Shown here in pieces: positions 53,551 to 61,709 of a stretch of DNA of 64,000 nucleotides. Origin of the DNA: Balanoglossus misakiensis (Eukaryota; Hemichordata); the NCBI GenBank assembly GCA_040954595.2, contig CM082590.2, forward strand, positions 2,976,001 to 3,040,000. Reading direction: 5' to 3'. The notes below the pieces were generated by a model. It saw only the letters and a program-made list of their open reading frames with translations, did no database searches and had not been told where the DNA came from. Every line of letters starts with the position of its first letter. Within the stretch, counting starts at the first letter, position 1. The position numbers and the translations under genes were made by a program.

Positions 53551-53965
53551 CCTAATCCTGATGTACATGTATCAGATCAATCTTGTATGTTACTAATAGA
53601 ACAATTTGTTCTTCGGTATAACAGAACCAGTTGAATACTCAAAGTCATGCAAAGGGTAAGACAATATCTCTTCTCCAGAAAGTCAAGGGTTCTTGAGAAT
53701 ATTCCTTCTACACAGGCAGCTCTAAAAGAACATGTGCTATGAGAAACCTAGCAAAGCTATATCAAACCAACAGAATCCCATTGGAAATCAAGTTGGAAAA
53801 CTCTTAGTCAAGCCCAAGAAAAGAGTCAACCTCAGGAAATCAGTTGTAAAAAGTAATGCACATGTTCCTGTAGGTGCTTTAGGTCTAGTCTGACAGCAGT
53901 GCTCTTTGTTACTGTAAAGGAGAATGTCATCAAGATTGATCTGATACATGTACATCAGAATTAGG
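53551..53965. repeat. 35-bp inverted repeat enclosing 345 bp (MITE-like candidate)
   Basis: The arm at 53,551-53,585 and the arm at 53,931-53,965 are reverse complements with one mismatch in 35 bases; weaker pairing continues a few bases outward. The middle of each arm is itself nearly palindromic (GATGTACATGTATC). The enclosed 345 bp has no open frame of note. Size and shape fit a small non-autonomous DNA element or a snap-back repeat, but I could not find a clear target-site duplication outside the arms, so the class is uncertain. Confidence 0.65.
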
Positions 53966-54070
53966 ATAATATACAGAGGAATGTATGGAAGCAAGTATGT
54001 TTTACAACCCATATTCCTGTTTCTGAGTGTTACAATTGACCAAAAAGTGCCAATAATGGGAGAAAAGTGT

Positions 54071-54297
54071 GAATGTCAGTTTCTGGCCGCTATTTTGGGA
54101 TCCATATTGGAAAATGTCCGCCATGGGTCAATGAATAATTGTACCAAATTTCATGCTTTTAACCCAAAGTGCACGATTTTAAAGTTTGAATATCTGTTTC
54201 TGGTCACTAGAGGGCTGTGTCATTTTAGATCCATATCAGAAAATGGCCGCCATAAGTGTACCAAGTTTCATGCTTTTAACCCAAATTGCACGATTTT
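54071..54297. repeat. Two direct copies of a ~110-bp repeat (period 117 bp)
   Basis: Copy 1 (54,071-54,180) and copy 2 (54,188-54,297) share, in order, GTTTCTGG, GATCCATAT, GAAAATG then CCGCCAT, GTACCAA, TTTCATGCTTTTAACCCAAA and TGCACGATTTT. They differ by compensating indels: copy 1 has GGGTCAATGAATAAT, copy 2 has an inserted TAGAGGGCTGTGTCA. A faint partial copy may precede copy 1. The sequence has the look of a dispersed repeat, but I cannot assign a family. Confidence 0.7.
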
Positions 54298-54934
54298 TGG
54301 GTTAACTGCCCCACTACAAGGAGAAGTGCAGACTGAAATGCAGTGATTGTCAATGTTGTAAATGTATGTGTTGTTGTTGTTTGTTAAAATGTCAGGTTTT
54401 TGTAGAATTGATGTTTAACAACTTAGCTACTTTGCATGTTAAGCAAGGAGTACACTCAGTCATGTGTAGTATGGTAGTTTAAGCTTAGCTTCATTGAGAT
54501 GTCATGTCTGGAGAACATTCACTGAGTTTGAATATTTGCTTGTAGTTTTTAGTCATCCAAGAACTTAGTCTGAGGTTGCCAACCTGTCTATCAGATGTGA
54601 AGTTAATACCTTAAATAATTACAATGACATTGTTCATTTCTCCTGTATGTGTAAAAATCACATGTAATTTATTCAAAAGCTGACTACAAATCACATAGCA
54701 CAATGCTCATTCAAAACAAGATATAATTTTTAAGTTTTAAGTTATAAGGTTTATTTAGTAGAGCATGTTTTGTACATTACATTATTTTTCCAGTTTTGAT
54801 TGGAAAAACTGCATGAAAATACGTGTTCACCGAGTTGCAATGACAGTATTACAGTACATCCATATCATTCCTAATTTTATGTGAGAAAACACTGTTGTTG
54901 GTATAAGTCAGAAACTGACATGAAACTGAATACA

Positions 54935-54948
54935 TATAACTCTTCTTT
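54935..54948. repeat. Target-site duplication of the old LINE (left copy)
   Basis: TATAACTCTTCTTT lies directly next to the T-run that marks the poly(A) tail of the old element and is repeated exactly at 61,696-61,709. The last three Ts could belong to the tail. Confidence 0.85.
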
Positions 54949-55034
54949 TTTTTTTTTTTTTCATTTCAAAAATACAGGACAAAAACAAAAAAGTCGACAA
55001 AGACAAGAAAAAGAAAGAAACCACAAAAAGAACA

Positions 55035-55281
55035 CTAATCAACGAACAAGTTGACAAAAGCTCCCCATTTTTCTAGATGTATCCCCTGTCTATCATTTGT
55101 AGTGGCTACATTATCTTCTATTTTATAAATAGATTTCACATATGATTTAAACTGAAGCATGTTTGGCAAAACATTCGGCACTTTACATTTAAAAATATAA
55201 GAACGTCCAATCAAAAGAATGAAATTTGCAAGTTGACTACCCCCCTCATCTATATTACCCAGAATACAGTACATTGCACTT
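55035..55281 (-). pseudogene. C-terminal tail of the old LINE ORF2, downstream half
   Basis: The minus strand encodes ILGNIDEGGSQLANFILLIG and then a Lys/Phe-rich stretch ending KWGAFVNLFVD at a stop near 55,035. It lines up with the end of the intact ORF2 (ILFGDSTLSLLCNFLILTAK through KKWEDFRHIFD). It continues the fragment that ends at 60,560: when the young element and one copy of the target-site duplication are ignored, the two halves meet. Its 3' untranslated tail (55,034-54,962) is rich in TTTG/TTTC runs, as in the younger LINE. Confidence 0.85.
55269..55281. repeat. Target-site duplication of the young LINE (left copy)
   Basis: GTACATTGCACTT, exactly repeated at 60,543-60,555, immediately before the T-run of the A-tail. 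The final T is ambiguous with the tail. Confidence 0.92.
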
Positions 55282-55404
55282 TTTTTTTTTTTTTTATATT
55301 TATAGCTTTTTTTATTGCAGTCAAAAAAACAAAGACAAGTACAGATACAAAAACAAAAAACGCTGGAAAAAATGTGATATTTTTGTAATCCTTTACAATA
55401 CCGA
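55281..55404 (-). terminator. 3' UTR, AATAAA signal and A-tail of the young LINE
   Basis: After the ORF2 stop, about 110 bp of T-rich 3' UTR lead to AATAAA (minus strand; TTTATT at 55,311-55,316) about 15 bp before the A-tail, seen as a run of Ts at 55,280-55,295. The tail abuts the 13-bp target-site duplication. A long, nearly pure tail supports a recent insertion. Confidence 0.85.
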
Positions 55405-58400
55405 TCAGTCAAAAATATGTCTAAAGTCTTCCCACTTCTTTACATGTTTATCTAGTTTTCCAGTACGTTTGGCTATAAATAACTCTACCTTATAAATGCC
55501 ATGGAGGAAAGATTTATAATGAAAGAAGTATGGTAGTTTTTTATCACATTTACAAATGTAAATAAATCTCTTAGCAGTCAAAATGAGAAAGTTACATAAC
55601 AAAGATAGAGTACTATCTCCAAAGAGAATTTGTTCAGCAGTCATGGAATGGAAGGAAAGGTTACCAAAATATCTTCCACAGGAATTAAAAATTCTATGCC
55701 AAAATCCAATAACAAACTCACAGTTATAAAACAGATGTAAGATAGTCTCGTTATCCTTTTTGCAAAATGTACATACAGAGGAAGGAGCAACCTCAGGCTT
55801 CATCTTGTTTAAATAGTAATTAGTCATGAGGATGTTATGAGTCAACTTCCACTGGAATTCTCTAATTTTGACATCCAAGGTAAGTTTAAACGGGAGTTTG
55901 TAAATATTTTCCCATGTCAGAATATTTGTATTCAATACATGGTCAAAATAAATTTGTGCTTTAGGGGGAATAAAGGATTTTGAAATAATCAGAGGTGTGA
56001 TGATTTTAGTTTTACAATCTTTCAAACTATAAGTAGTATCCTCTATACCAACACTGATTTCCTCTTCTTGATTTACTAAATTAAAGTTTGACATATCAAC
56101 ACTTCCTGTAAACTCTCTTGGGAGAGCATAAATAATACTGCACCATCTAATGAAAGCAGAATGGGGAATTCTAGTTGACACATTATCCCAGTTGAGAACT
56201 TTCCCATTTCTATCAAATAAACTCCCAACATAGAAAAAACCAGCATCATAAAGATCCTTATAGAAAACACTCTTTCCCCCTATTAAAATGCGACTATTGT
56301 TCCAAATACTCTGGTTCAAAAAATGCTTATTTGAAAAAAACATTGTATTTAACTCCCTCCATGTCTTTAACATACTCAATTCAAAGTCTGACAAAGTGAC
56401 ATTTAAATATTTCAAATCATAATTACATTTTAAAAGTACCTTAATACCACCTACTGACTTGAGTTTCTTTGTCAAAAATAATTTCCATGGGTGAGATATT
56501 TCAACATCCAAATATCTACGGAGCCAATTAATTCTCTGCGCTTTATAAATTGTATAAATGTCAGGCATACCTAGGCCACCATCCTTTAGACTACCAAATA
56601 CAGTTTTTCTGGCAATCTTGTCTGGCCCTTTCCATAAAAATTTAAAAAGAAGTTTATTTATATATTTCAGATGGTCAACATGAGGCTCCGTCAAATTAAG
56701 AATATATAAAAACCTAGAGATACCCAAACTCTTAATAATTTGCACCCTCCCTAACAGAGTTAAATCCCTCATCTTCCAAAATTTAAGACAATTATTCAAA
56801 TTTTCTGTGGGTTTTGCCATGTTTAGACGGGCTGCATTACTTTTATCATAGGAGATATAGATACCCACTATTTTAATTTTGCCATCAGGCCACTTCACAC
56901 CTAGTGGTTTTGAAGTGCACTTACGTTTTTTTCCTAACCACAGAGCCTCACATTTACCACTGTTAACTGTTAAACCAGAAATACACTTAAAATCCTTTAA
57001 AAGATCGAAAAGAGTATTGGCTGAAGTAACATCACTTAAAAAACATGTCAGATCATCAGCGTAGGAAGCATTTTTTATCTCATAATCTCCAACCTTAATG
57101 CCTTTTATATCTCCTTCAACCCGCAGAGAGATAAGAAAGATCTCTAAAGCAAGAATAAATAACAAAGGAGATATTGGGTCACCTTGTCTTACTCCCCGAG
57201 AGAGAAGAAAATATCCTGTACTAAGACCGCTATTCATTACACAACTTGAAATATTGGTATACAAAACTTCAATCCAATGAATAAAATTTTGGCCAAAGTT
57301 GAAGGCTTTTAAAGCATTCAAAAGAAAAGACCATTCCAACTTATCAAAAGCTTTTTCAAAATCGATTGTTAACAAAATCCCAGGGATATCTTTTTCTGCA
57401 GTATAATCCAAAATACCTTCTACTAATTTTATTGTATCACCTATAAATCTGTTTTTAACAAAAGCGGTTTGAGTTTCATGGATGAGGGAAGGGAGAAGCG
57501 ATTCCATCCTTTTTGCCAAACATTTTGTTGCTATTTTATAGTCGGAGTTGAGCAAGGAAATAGGCCTCCAATTCTGAATATATCTCCTATCCTTTCCCGG
57601 CTTTTCTAATAATGTAATAACCCCTTGCCTCTGTGAAATAGAGAAATGCCCCGAGTCAAAAGCGTAATTCAGAGAATTTAACACATATGAACCAATCAGT
57701 GGCCAAAAAGTTTTATAGAAATCTACTGGTAAACCATCATTCCCGGGGGTTTTGTTGGCAGGAAAAGATTTCACAGCTTCATATGCCTCATCCATAGTAA
57801 TTTTCCCTTCCGCTAGTCCTGCTTGTTCTCTATCAAGCTTTGGGATATTAACAGAATCTAAAAATTTTTTCTGTAAATGAAAAAAATTCGCATTTGCTTC
57901 GCTGTCCCTCAAAGTAGAAGAATAAAGGTCTTGATAAAAAGACTTAATAACTAAATTTTTTTCTTTTGTAGAATATGCCATTTCTCCATCTGACTTTATC
58001 AAATAATTAATTTGGGTTCTAACCGCATTGGCTTTTTCCAACTGAAAGAAATACTTTGTATTTTTTTCTCCTAACTCAGTCCAGTTTGCTCGAGATCTAA
58101 TAATTGCACCCTCTGTAACATAATCATATTCTACTTGGAGATCCTGCTTCACAGTATTGTAATGAGTAATAGAAATTTCAGAAGGACTCGAAGCTAGTTG
58201 CTCCTCTAAATACTGGAGAATATTTTCAAGATCTTTGATTTTTTTTTTACGTGCTCTACTTTTCTGCTTACTATACTTCATCGTGATCTCTTTAATTTTG
58301 TACTTCAACCAATCCCAAACACTCGAAGGATTAGGTAATGCAGAACTTTCCTGCACCCAAACTAAGAAATTATCATGAATCAAATCAACGTATTTCCCAT

Positions 58401-59190
58401 CATGCAACAAACTTGTATTAAACTTCCAATAAGAGGGGCCTCTAAGCATATGCTCATATTTAACAATCAGTAAAATTGCCGAATGATCTGAAAAAATACA
58501 AGGAATGATATCTGTTTCAAATACTTCATTCAAGATTGAATTACTTACAAGAAAATAGTCTAACCTGCTTTGCACCAATACTGGATTAAAACGTTTCCAA
58601 GTGAAAGCATCAATATCTGGGTGAAAAATCCTCCAAACATCACATAAATCAAACGATTCCATATACTGCTGTACAAGATCTAAGGAATTTTTCCAAATTT
58701 TGGGGTTACCCCCACTTCTATCTCTACTGATATCTAAAACTAAATTATGATCTCCACCCCATATAATCGAAGCATTTGGATCTGTAATACACTGTATTAA
58801 ATCTTGAAAAAGATCTTTTAGAAAAACAAGGTGATGTCGCTCATCTGTAGGAGCATATGAATTAATCAAAATAAATCTTTTAGCACACATATAAACATCC
58901 ATAATAAGGTATCTACCATTAACATCTGAAATAATCTTATGTATATTATAATCAATATTACGGAATACAGTTAAAACACCCCTGCTATTTGAACTACCGT
59001 GTGCGAAAAACATATTTCCTTTAAACTGATTACTCCAAAAACGTTCACAATCTATCGAGCTATGAGTTTCCTGTAACATAACAATATTTGGATTTTGTTT
59101 GGCTAGCCAAATAAAAACACTTTTACGCTTTTTGGGAAGACGTAAACCTCTAATATTTAGAGATAAAAATTTCACGTCAGAACTTGGCAT
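55405..59190 (-). CDS. LINE ORF2 protein: AP-like endonuclease + reverse transcriptase
   Basis: A 1,261-aa polyprotein that nicks target DNA and copies the element RNA by target-primed reverse transcription. The N-terminal apurinic-like endonuclease (about 1-240) shows SLNIRGLR (N12), LQETH (E41), SYAPTD (Y112), GGDHN (D147, N149), RLDYFLVS (D211) and SDHS (D235, H236). The reverse transcriptase (about 470-780) has TPGNDGLP, YIQNWRPISLLN, the first catalytic Asp in LTIDFEKAFD (D610), GVRQGDPISPLLF and SYADD (D712, D713). A thumb region follows (GRVQIIKSL, FLWKG), then a CX2CX8HX4C knuckle at C1140-C1157. The length is normal for L1/Tx1-clade ORF2 and there is no internal stop. It starts 335 bp after the ORF1 stop. 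Clade assignment within L1-like elements is by motif style only. Confidence 0.95.
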   Translation of the reverse strand: MPSSDVKFLSLNIRGLRLPKKRKSVFIWLAKQNPNIVMLQETHSSIDCERFWSNQFKGNMFFAHGSSNSRGVLTVFRNIDYNIHKIISDVNGRYLIMDVYMCAKRFILINSYAPTDERHHLVFLKDLFQDLIQCITDPNASIIWGGDHNLVLDISRDRSGGNPKIWKNSLDLVQQYMESFDLCDVWRIFHPDIDAFTWKRFNPVLVQSRLDYFLVSNSILNEVFETDIIPCIFSDHSAILLIVKYEHMLRGPSYWKFNTSLLHDGKYVDLIHDNFLVWVQESSALPNPSSVWDWLKYKIKEITMKYSKQKSRARKKKIKDLENILQYLEEQLASSPSEISITHYNTVKQDLQVEYDYVTEGAIIRSRANWTELGEKNTKYFFQLEKANAVRTQINYLIKSDGEMAYSTKEKNLVIKSFYQDLYSSTLRDSEANANFFHLQKKFLDSVNIPKLDREQAGLAEGKITMDEAYEAVKSFPANKTPGNDGLPVDFYKTFWPLIGSYVLNSLNYAFDSGHFSISQRQGVITLLEKPGKDRRYIQNWRPISLLNSDYKIATKCLAKRMESLLPSLIHETQTAFVKNRFIGDTIKLVEGILDYTAEKDIPGILLTIDFEKAFDKLEWSFLLNALKAFNFGQNFIHWIEVLYTNISSCVMNSGLSTGYFLLSRGVRQGDPISPLLFILALEIFLISLRVEGDIKGIKVGDYEIKNASYADDLTCFLSDVTSANTLFDLLKDFKCISGLTVNSGKCEALWLGKKRKCTSKPLGVKWPDGKIKIVGIYISYDKSNAARLNMAKPTENLNNCLKFWKMRDLTLLGRVQIIKSLGISRFLYILNLTEPHVDHLKYINKLLFKFLWKGPDKIARKTVFGSLKDGGLGMPDIYTIYKAQRINWLRRYLDVEISHPWKLFLTKKLKSVGGIKVLLKCNYDLKYLNVTLSDFELSMLKTWRELNTMFFSNKHFLNQSIWNNSRILIGGKSVFYKDLYDAGFFYVGSLFDRNGKVLNWDNVSTRIPHSAFIRWCSIIYALPREFTGSVDMSNFNLVNQEEEISVGIEDTTYSLKDCKTKIITPLIISKSFIPPKAQIYFDHVLNTNILTWENIYKLPFKLTLDVKIREFQWKLTHNILMTNYYLNKMKPEVAPSSVCTFCKKDNETILHLFYNCEFVIGFWHRIFNSCGRYFGNLSFHSMTAEQILFGDSTLSLLCNFLILTAKRFIYICKCDKKLPYFFHYKSFLHGIYKVELFIAKRTGKLDKHVKKWEDFRHIFD

Positions 59191-59525
59191 ACATAAAATT
59201 ATAAATTACAAAATTTTCCAGCTTAAGAAAAAAGAAAGACTTTTGACTGCATTTTAAAGCAAAAAACAACAAACAACTCACGAAACAGGACAAACACAAC
59301 AAAAAAAGACGAAAAACAAGCAACACAGCTTGAAAAACTGTGACCTGTTTAAAACAGACCAGAGCAACACACATCGAACCAACAACCAACCCATGCCAGT
59401 CCGCTCCCAAAATTTTGAAAGAGCCATAAATACCCTCTCAAGAGAGAAATATCCCTTTCCAAAGTCCTTCACAGTACTTTATCCGTCACACAAACCTGTC
59501 CACTGGTTTCATTTCTTCAAACTGC

Positions 59526-60407
59526 TCAAACTGCTCTCCCTTCCCCCGTGTTGTATTTCTGTCCGTTTATGTACACGGCGCCATCTTGAAAACGAACACG
59601 TTTCCCCTCGCTGTAGGCTTTGTTCATCACTGGAAGAAGTGCTTTCTTCGTTTTATAGTCCTGCGGACATAAGTCTTGCTTAATTTGGATACCAGACCCA
59701 TCGAGTGCACTTCGCGCTTTTGTCAGAACTTGATACCTAACCGGGCGGTGAAGAAACTTGACGAGAATAGGTCTCGGCTGCGAACTACGTAGATTCCTAA
59801 CATTCCCCGGGCGACGTATCGGCACTCTGTGAGCATTCTCAATGGACGTCGGATCCACACCAAACTTCTCTTCTAATAACTTCCGTATCTTTTGAATTGG
59901 CTCTGCTGCTTCTGTTCCATCCTCGTCTCCTTCCGTAATACCGTAAACTCTAACATTAAAGCTTCGTGAATATCTCTGTAATCTCAGATTTTCCTCTCTA
60001 TTTCTCTCAGACTCTTCCTTCAAATTGGCGACTTCATTACGCAATGTCTCGATGGAAGTTTTGTTTTCAGCACATGTAGTGGCGGTAAACTCAATGTTCT
60101 GTTCCAAATCACTCTGTTTCTTTTCCACTATTTCCACACGGCGAATCATACTTGCGATATCCTGGAAACCTTTATCCATTTTCGTGTCCATTTTACCAAT
60201 CAGCTGGTGCAACGTCACCAATGAAATGTCGCCAGAAATAGTCTGTTCAGAGTCTGACTCTACCGCTGCATGGTCTGATGACATACTGACGTCGCCGTCG
60301 GCCATATTGGACATGTAGTCGCTGATCTTTCCTGAATCAGACTTTCTTCTTTGTTTTCTCCTTCCACTGCTTCGCTGCGTCATGATATACTTCTCTATCA
60401 TGGACAC
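59526..60407 (-). CDS. LINE ORF1 protein: coiled-coil RNA-binding protein (L1 ORF1p-like)
   Basis: A 293-aa protein expected to bind the LINE RNA and form the ribonucleoprotein with ORF2p. The first 30 residues are basic (RRKQRRK), followed by an acidic Ser-rich stretch (about 35-60). A heptad-like, charged coiled coil spans about 62-140 (LHQLIGKMDTKMDKGFQDI through LKEESERNREENLRLQ). An RRM-like domain begins near FNVRVYGITEG (150-160) and includes the AHRV segment (192-195) and RPILVKF (212-218). A C-terminal domain ends with VRFQDGAVYINGQKY. This is the order of transposase_22-type L1 ORF1p. Start choice is between Met1, Met3 and Met9; I took the longest. It reads intact. Confidence 0.9.
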   Translation of the reverse strand: MSMIEKYIMTQRSSGRRKQRRKSDSGKISDYMSNMADGDVSMSSDHAAVESDSEQTISGDISLVTLHQLIGKMDTKMDKGFQDIASMIRRVEIVEKKQSDLEQNIEFTATTCAENKTSIETLRNEVANLKEESERNREENLRLQRYSRSFNVRVYGITEGDEDGTEAAEPIQKIRKLLEEKFGVDPTSIENAHRVPIRRPGNVRNLRSSQPRPILVKFLHRPVRYQVLTKARSALDGSGIQIKQDLCPQDYKTKKALLPVMNKAYSEGKRVRFQDGAVYINGQKYNTGEGRAV

Positions 60408-60542
60408 TCAGTCTTTATAAATACAAATATGGTGTATAGAAACTTCTACCTTCACGAGACGAGGCGAAACAACGGAATTTTACGGGAGCTGGTACGGCGG
60501 CACACGCTTACCGCATGACTGACATCACGTGACCTCCTCATT
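60408..60542 (-). promoter_or_regulatory. 5' UTR / presumed internal promoter of the young LINE
   Basis: The 135 bp between the target-site duplication and ORF1 begin AATGAGGAGGTCACGTGATG on the minus strand. They hold a perfect 8-bp palindrome TCACGTGA (60,525-60,532, an E-box of the CACGTG type) and are GC-rich near the start compared with the AT-rich element body. L1-type elements need an internal promoter downstream of the start site; that this region serves as one is inference from position. Confidence 0.5.
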
Positions 60543-60555
60543 GTACATTGCACTT
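60543..60555. repeat. Target-site duplication of the young LINE (right copy)
   Basis: GTACATTGCACTT next to the 5' end of the young LINE. It also forms part of the coding sequence of the old LINE, which confirms that the old element was the target. Confidence 0.92.
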
Positions 60556-60559
60556 AACC

Positions 60560-61695
60560 TTAGTGTATTAAGAGTGTATTAAGTGTAACAGTAAAAAAAC
60601 ACTCTTTCACTGAAATCCAAAACTGACTAGTATAAATACAATCCCAAAAAAGATGGTAATAATCCTCTACAACATCTTTACAAAAAATACAAAGTGGGGA
60701 GTCAATTATTCGCCATTTGTAAAGCATGCGGTTTGAAGGCAAGATCTTCATTATTAGTTTGTACTGAAAATTCCAAAGCTTAATATCATTTGTTAATTTG
60801 AAAGGAAGCGAAAACACAGTTTTTAAGGAAAATACTTCATCAAATACATCGTACCAATAACGTATTATGTGTGGAGAAAGCTCCTGTGGTGTTTGTAAAT
60901 TCAGAACAAAAGTGTACATCTCTCTATTGAGTTTTTTACCAGACAAACAATTGGGATTTCGAAAATTAGGCTTACATACCAGTAGTTTGGATGAGTGTGA
61001 ATTGTGTACAATATTTTTCCAATCAAGTGGTATTGCACATAATAACTGAAATTGTGTACAAATATTACCATATATTGTAGTAAACTGCTCATAATTATAA
61101 AACTTACAATTAGCATCGATAAGATCATTAATAAAAATAACACCATTCCTTGAAAAGTTATTCCACAATATTGGCTTATCACTAATTCGTATCTCAGAAT
61201 TATTGCAAATTAGTTCTTGGCATACATCGTCTTTATCAGATACTGTAGTGGTATTATACTGCAGCCATGCTGAATAAATTTGTCTTAAGAAAACAGAATT
61301 AATGGGGTTCAAAATATGAAAATCATCTTTTTTTAAATTGGCATAATACACTTGGGGCCCACTAAAACTGGAAAGAACAAATTTATACAATTTACTACAA
61401 AATAAACTATTGTTTCACATGATCCTCAAAAACCAGGCTGTCTTTAGCGTCAAATTAAAGGCAGGCAAATTTGTCAAATTGAGACCCCCATTTACATATT
61501 AATTGTAGATGGTATTCCTCTTAATCTTGTCTCGCTTACCACCCCACAAAAAATTGAAAACTAAAGTTTCATACTTTTTAAAGAAGTCATTACCAGGAGA
61601 TGGTAGAGACATGAAAAGATGAGTAAACTGTGAATTGACCAAGGATTTTATAATTGTTACTTTCCCATAAAAAGTGAGCCCCCTACCCTGCCATG
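60560..61695 (-). pseudogene. Broken ORF2 fragment of the old LINE, upstream half
   Basis: From 61,695 the minus strand encodes a degraded reverse-transcriptase thumb region (GRGLTFYGKVTIIKSLV, then FNFLWGGKRDK) similar to residues about 812-855 of the intact LINE ORF2 in this window. In-frame stops occur near 61,500 and 61,415. The longest open part (61,390-60,560, 276 codons) continues through the C-terminal domain and keeps a CX2CX8HX4C knuckle (CIFCKDVVEDYYHLFWDC), the same spacing as in the intact ORF2. It then hits a stop just before the insertion point because of an 11-bp tandem duplication near 60,566-60,587. Non-functional remnant. Confidence 0.85.
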
Positions 61696-61709
61696 TATAA
61701 CTCTTCTTT
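61696..61709. repeat. Target-site duplication of the old LINE (right copy)
   Basis: TATAACTCTTCTTT here marks the truncated 5' end of the old LINE and exactly matches 54,935-54,948, more than 6.7 kb away. The distance is explained by the nested insertion. Confidence 0.85.

Larger units (their letters stand above)
53135..54934. other. AT-rich non-coding flank between satellite and LINEs
   Basis: About 1.8 kb of AT-rich DNA without a convincing gene. It holds an inverted repeat and a two-copy direct repeat, annotated separately. A 132-codon open frame on the plus strand (53,948-54,346) crosses both, and its internal repeats (CTKFHAFNP twice) come from the direct repeat, so I do not call it a gene. 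From 54,350 to 54,934 I see only low-complexity TG-rich and AT-rich sequence. Confidence 0.7.
55282..60542 (-). mobile_element. Young, full-length L1/Tx1-like LINE with intact ORF1 and ORF2
   Basis: A 5.26-kb non-LTR retrotransposon on the minus strand: 5' UTR about 135 bp (60,542-60,408), ORF1 (60,407-59,526), a 335-bp inter-ORF spacer, ORF2 (59,190-55,405), a 3' UTR of about 110 bp with an AATAAA signal, and an A-tail. It is flanked by an exact 13-bp target-site duplication (GTACATTGCACTT at 55,269-55,281 and 60,543-60,555). The inferred first nick, CACTT/AACC on the antisense strand, is compatible with an L1-type endonuclease. Both frames are open and key catalytic motifs are present, so the copy is recent and possibly competent. 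It inserted into the C-terminal coding end of an older related LINE. Confidence 0.93.
54949..61695 (-). mobile_element. Old 5'-truncated L1-like LINE, interrupted by a younger LINE
   Basis: Reading the minus strand, the element begins at 61,695 inside the ORF2 thumb region, runs to 60,543, is interrupted by the young LINE (55,282-60,542), resumes at 55,281 and ends in a poly(A) tail (T-run at 54,946-54,961). It is bounded by a 14-bp target-site duplication (TATAACTCTTCTTT) at 54,935-54,948 and 61,696-61,709. Without the insertion it is about 1.5 kb, typical of a 5'-truncated retrotransposition product. On the antisense strand the inferred first nick is TTCTTT/ACAC, which fits the TTTT/A preference of L1-type endonucleases. 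The open frame is broken by stops and a frameshift. Confidence 0.88.

Noticed and set aside
53788-54012. 74-codon minus-strand open frame
   Set aside because: It overlaps the inverted-repeat arm, has no domain or coding signature, and is short enough to be chance in AT-rich DNA.
53948-54346. 132-codon open frame on the plus strand
   Set aside because: It crosses the arm of the inverted repeat and the two-copy direct repeat; its internal repetition comes from the DNA repeat and there is no recognisable domain.
55035-55412. 125-codon open frame on the minus strand
   Set aside because: It is a chimera: it starts in the young LINE 3' UTR, passes through the A-tail (Lys run) and the target duplication, and ends in the old LINE ORF2 tail.
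59330-60318. Plus-strand open frames at 59,330-59,683 and 60,025-60,318
   Set aside because: They are antisense to LINE ORF1 and its spacer, whose frame is well supported.
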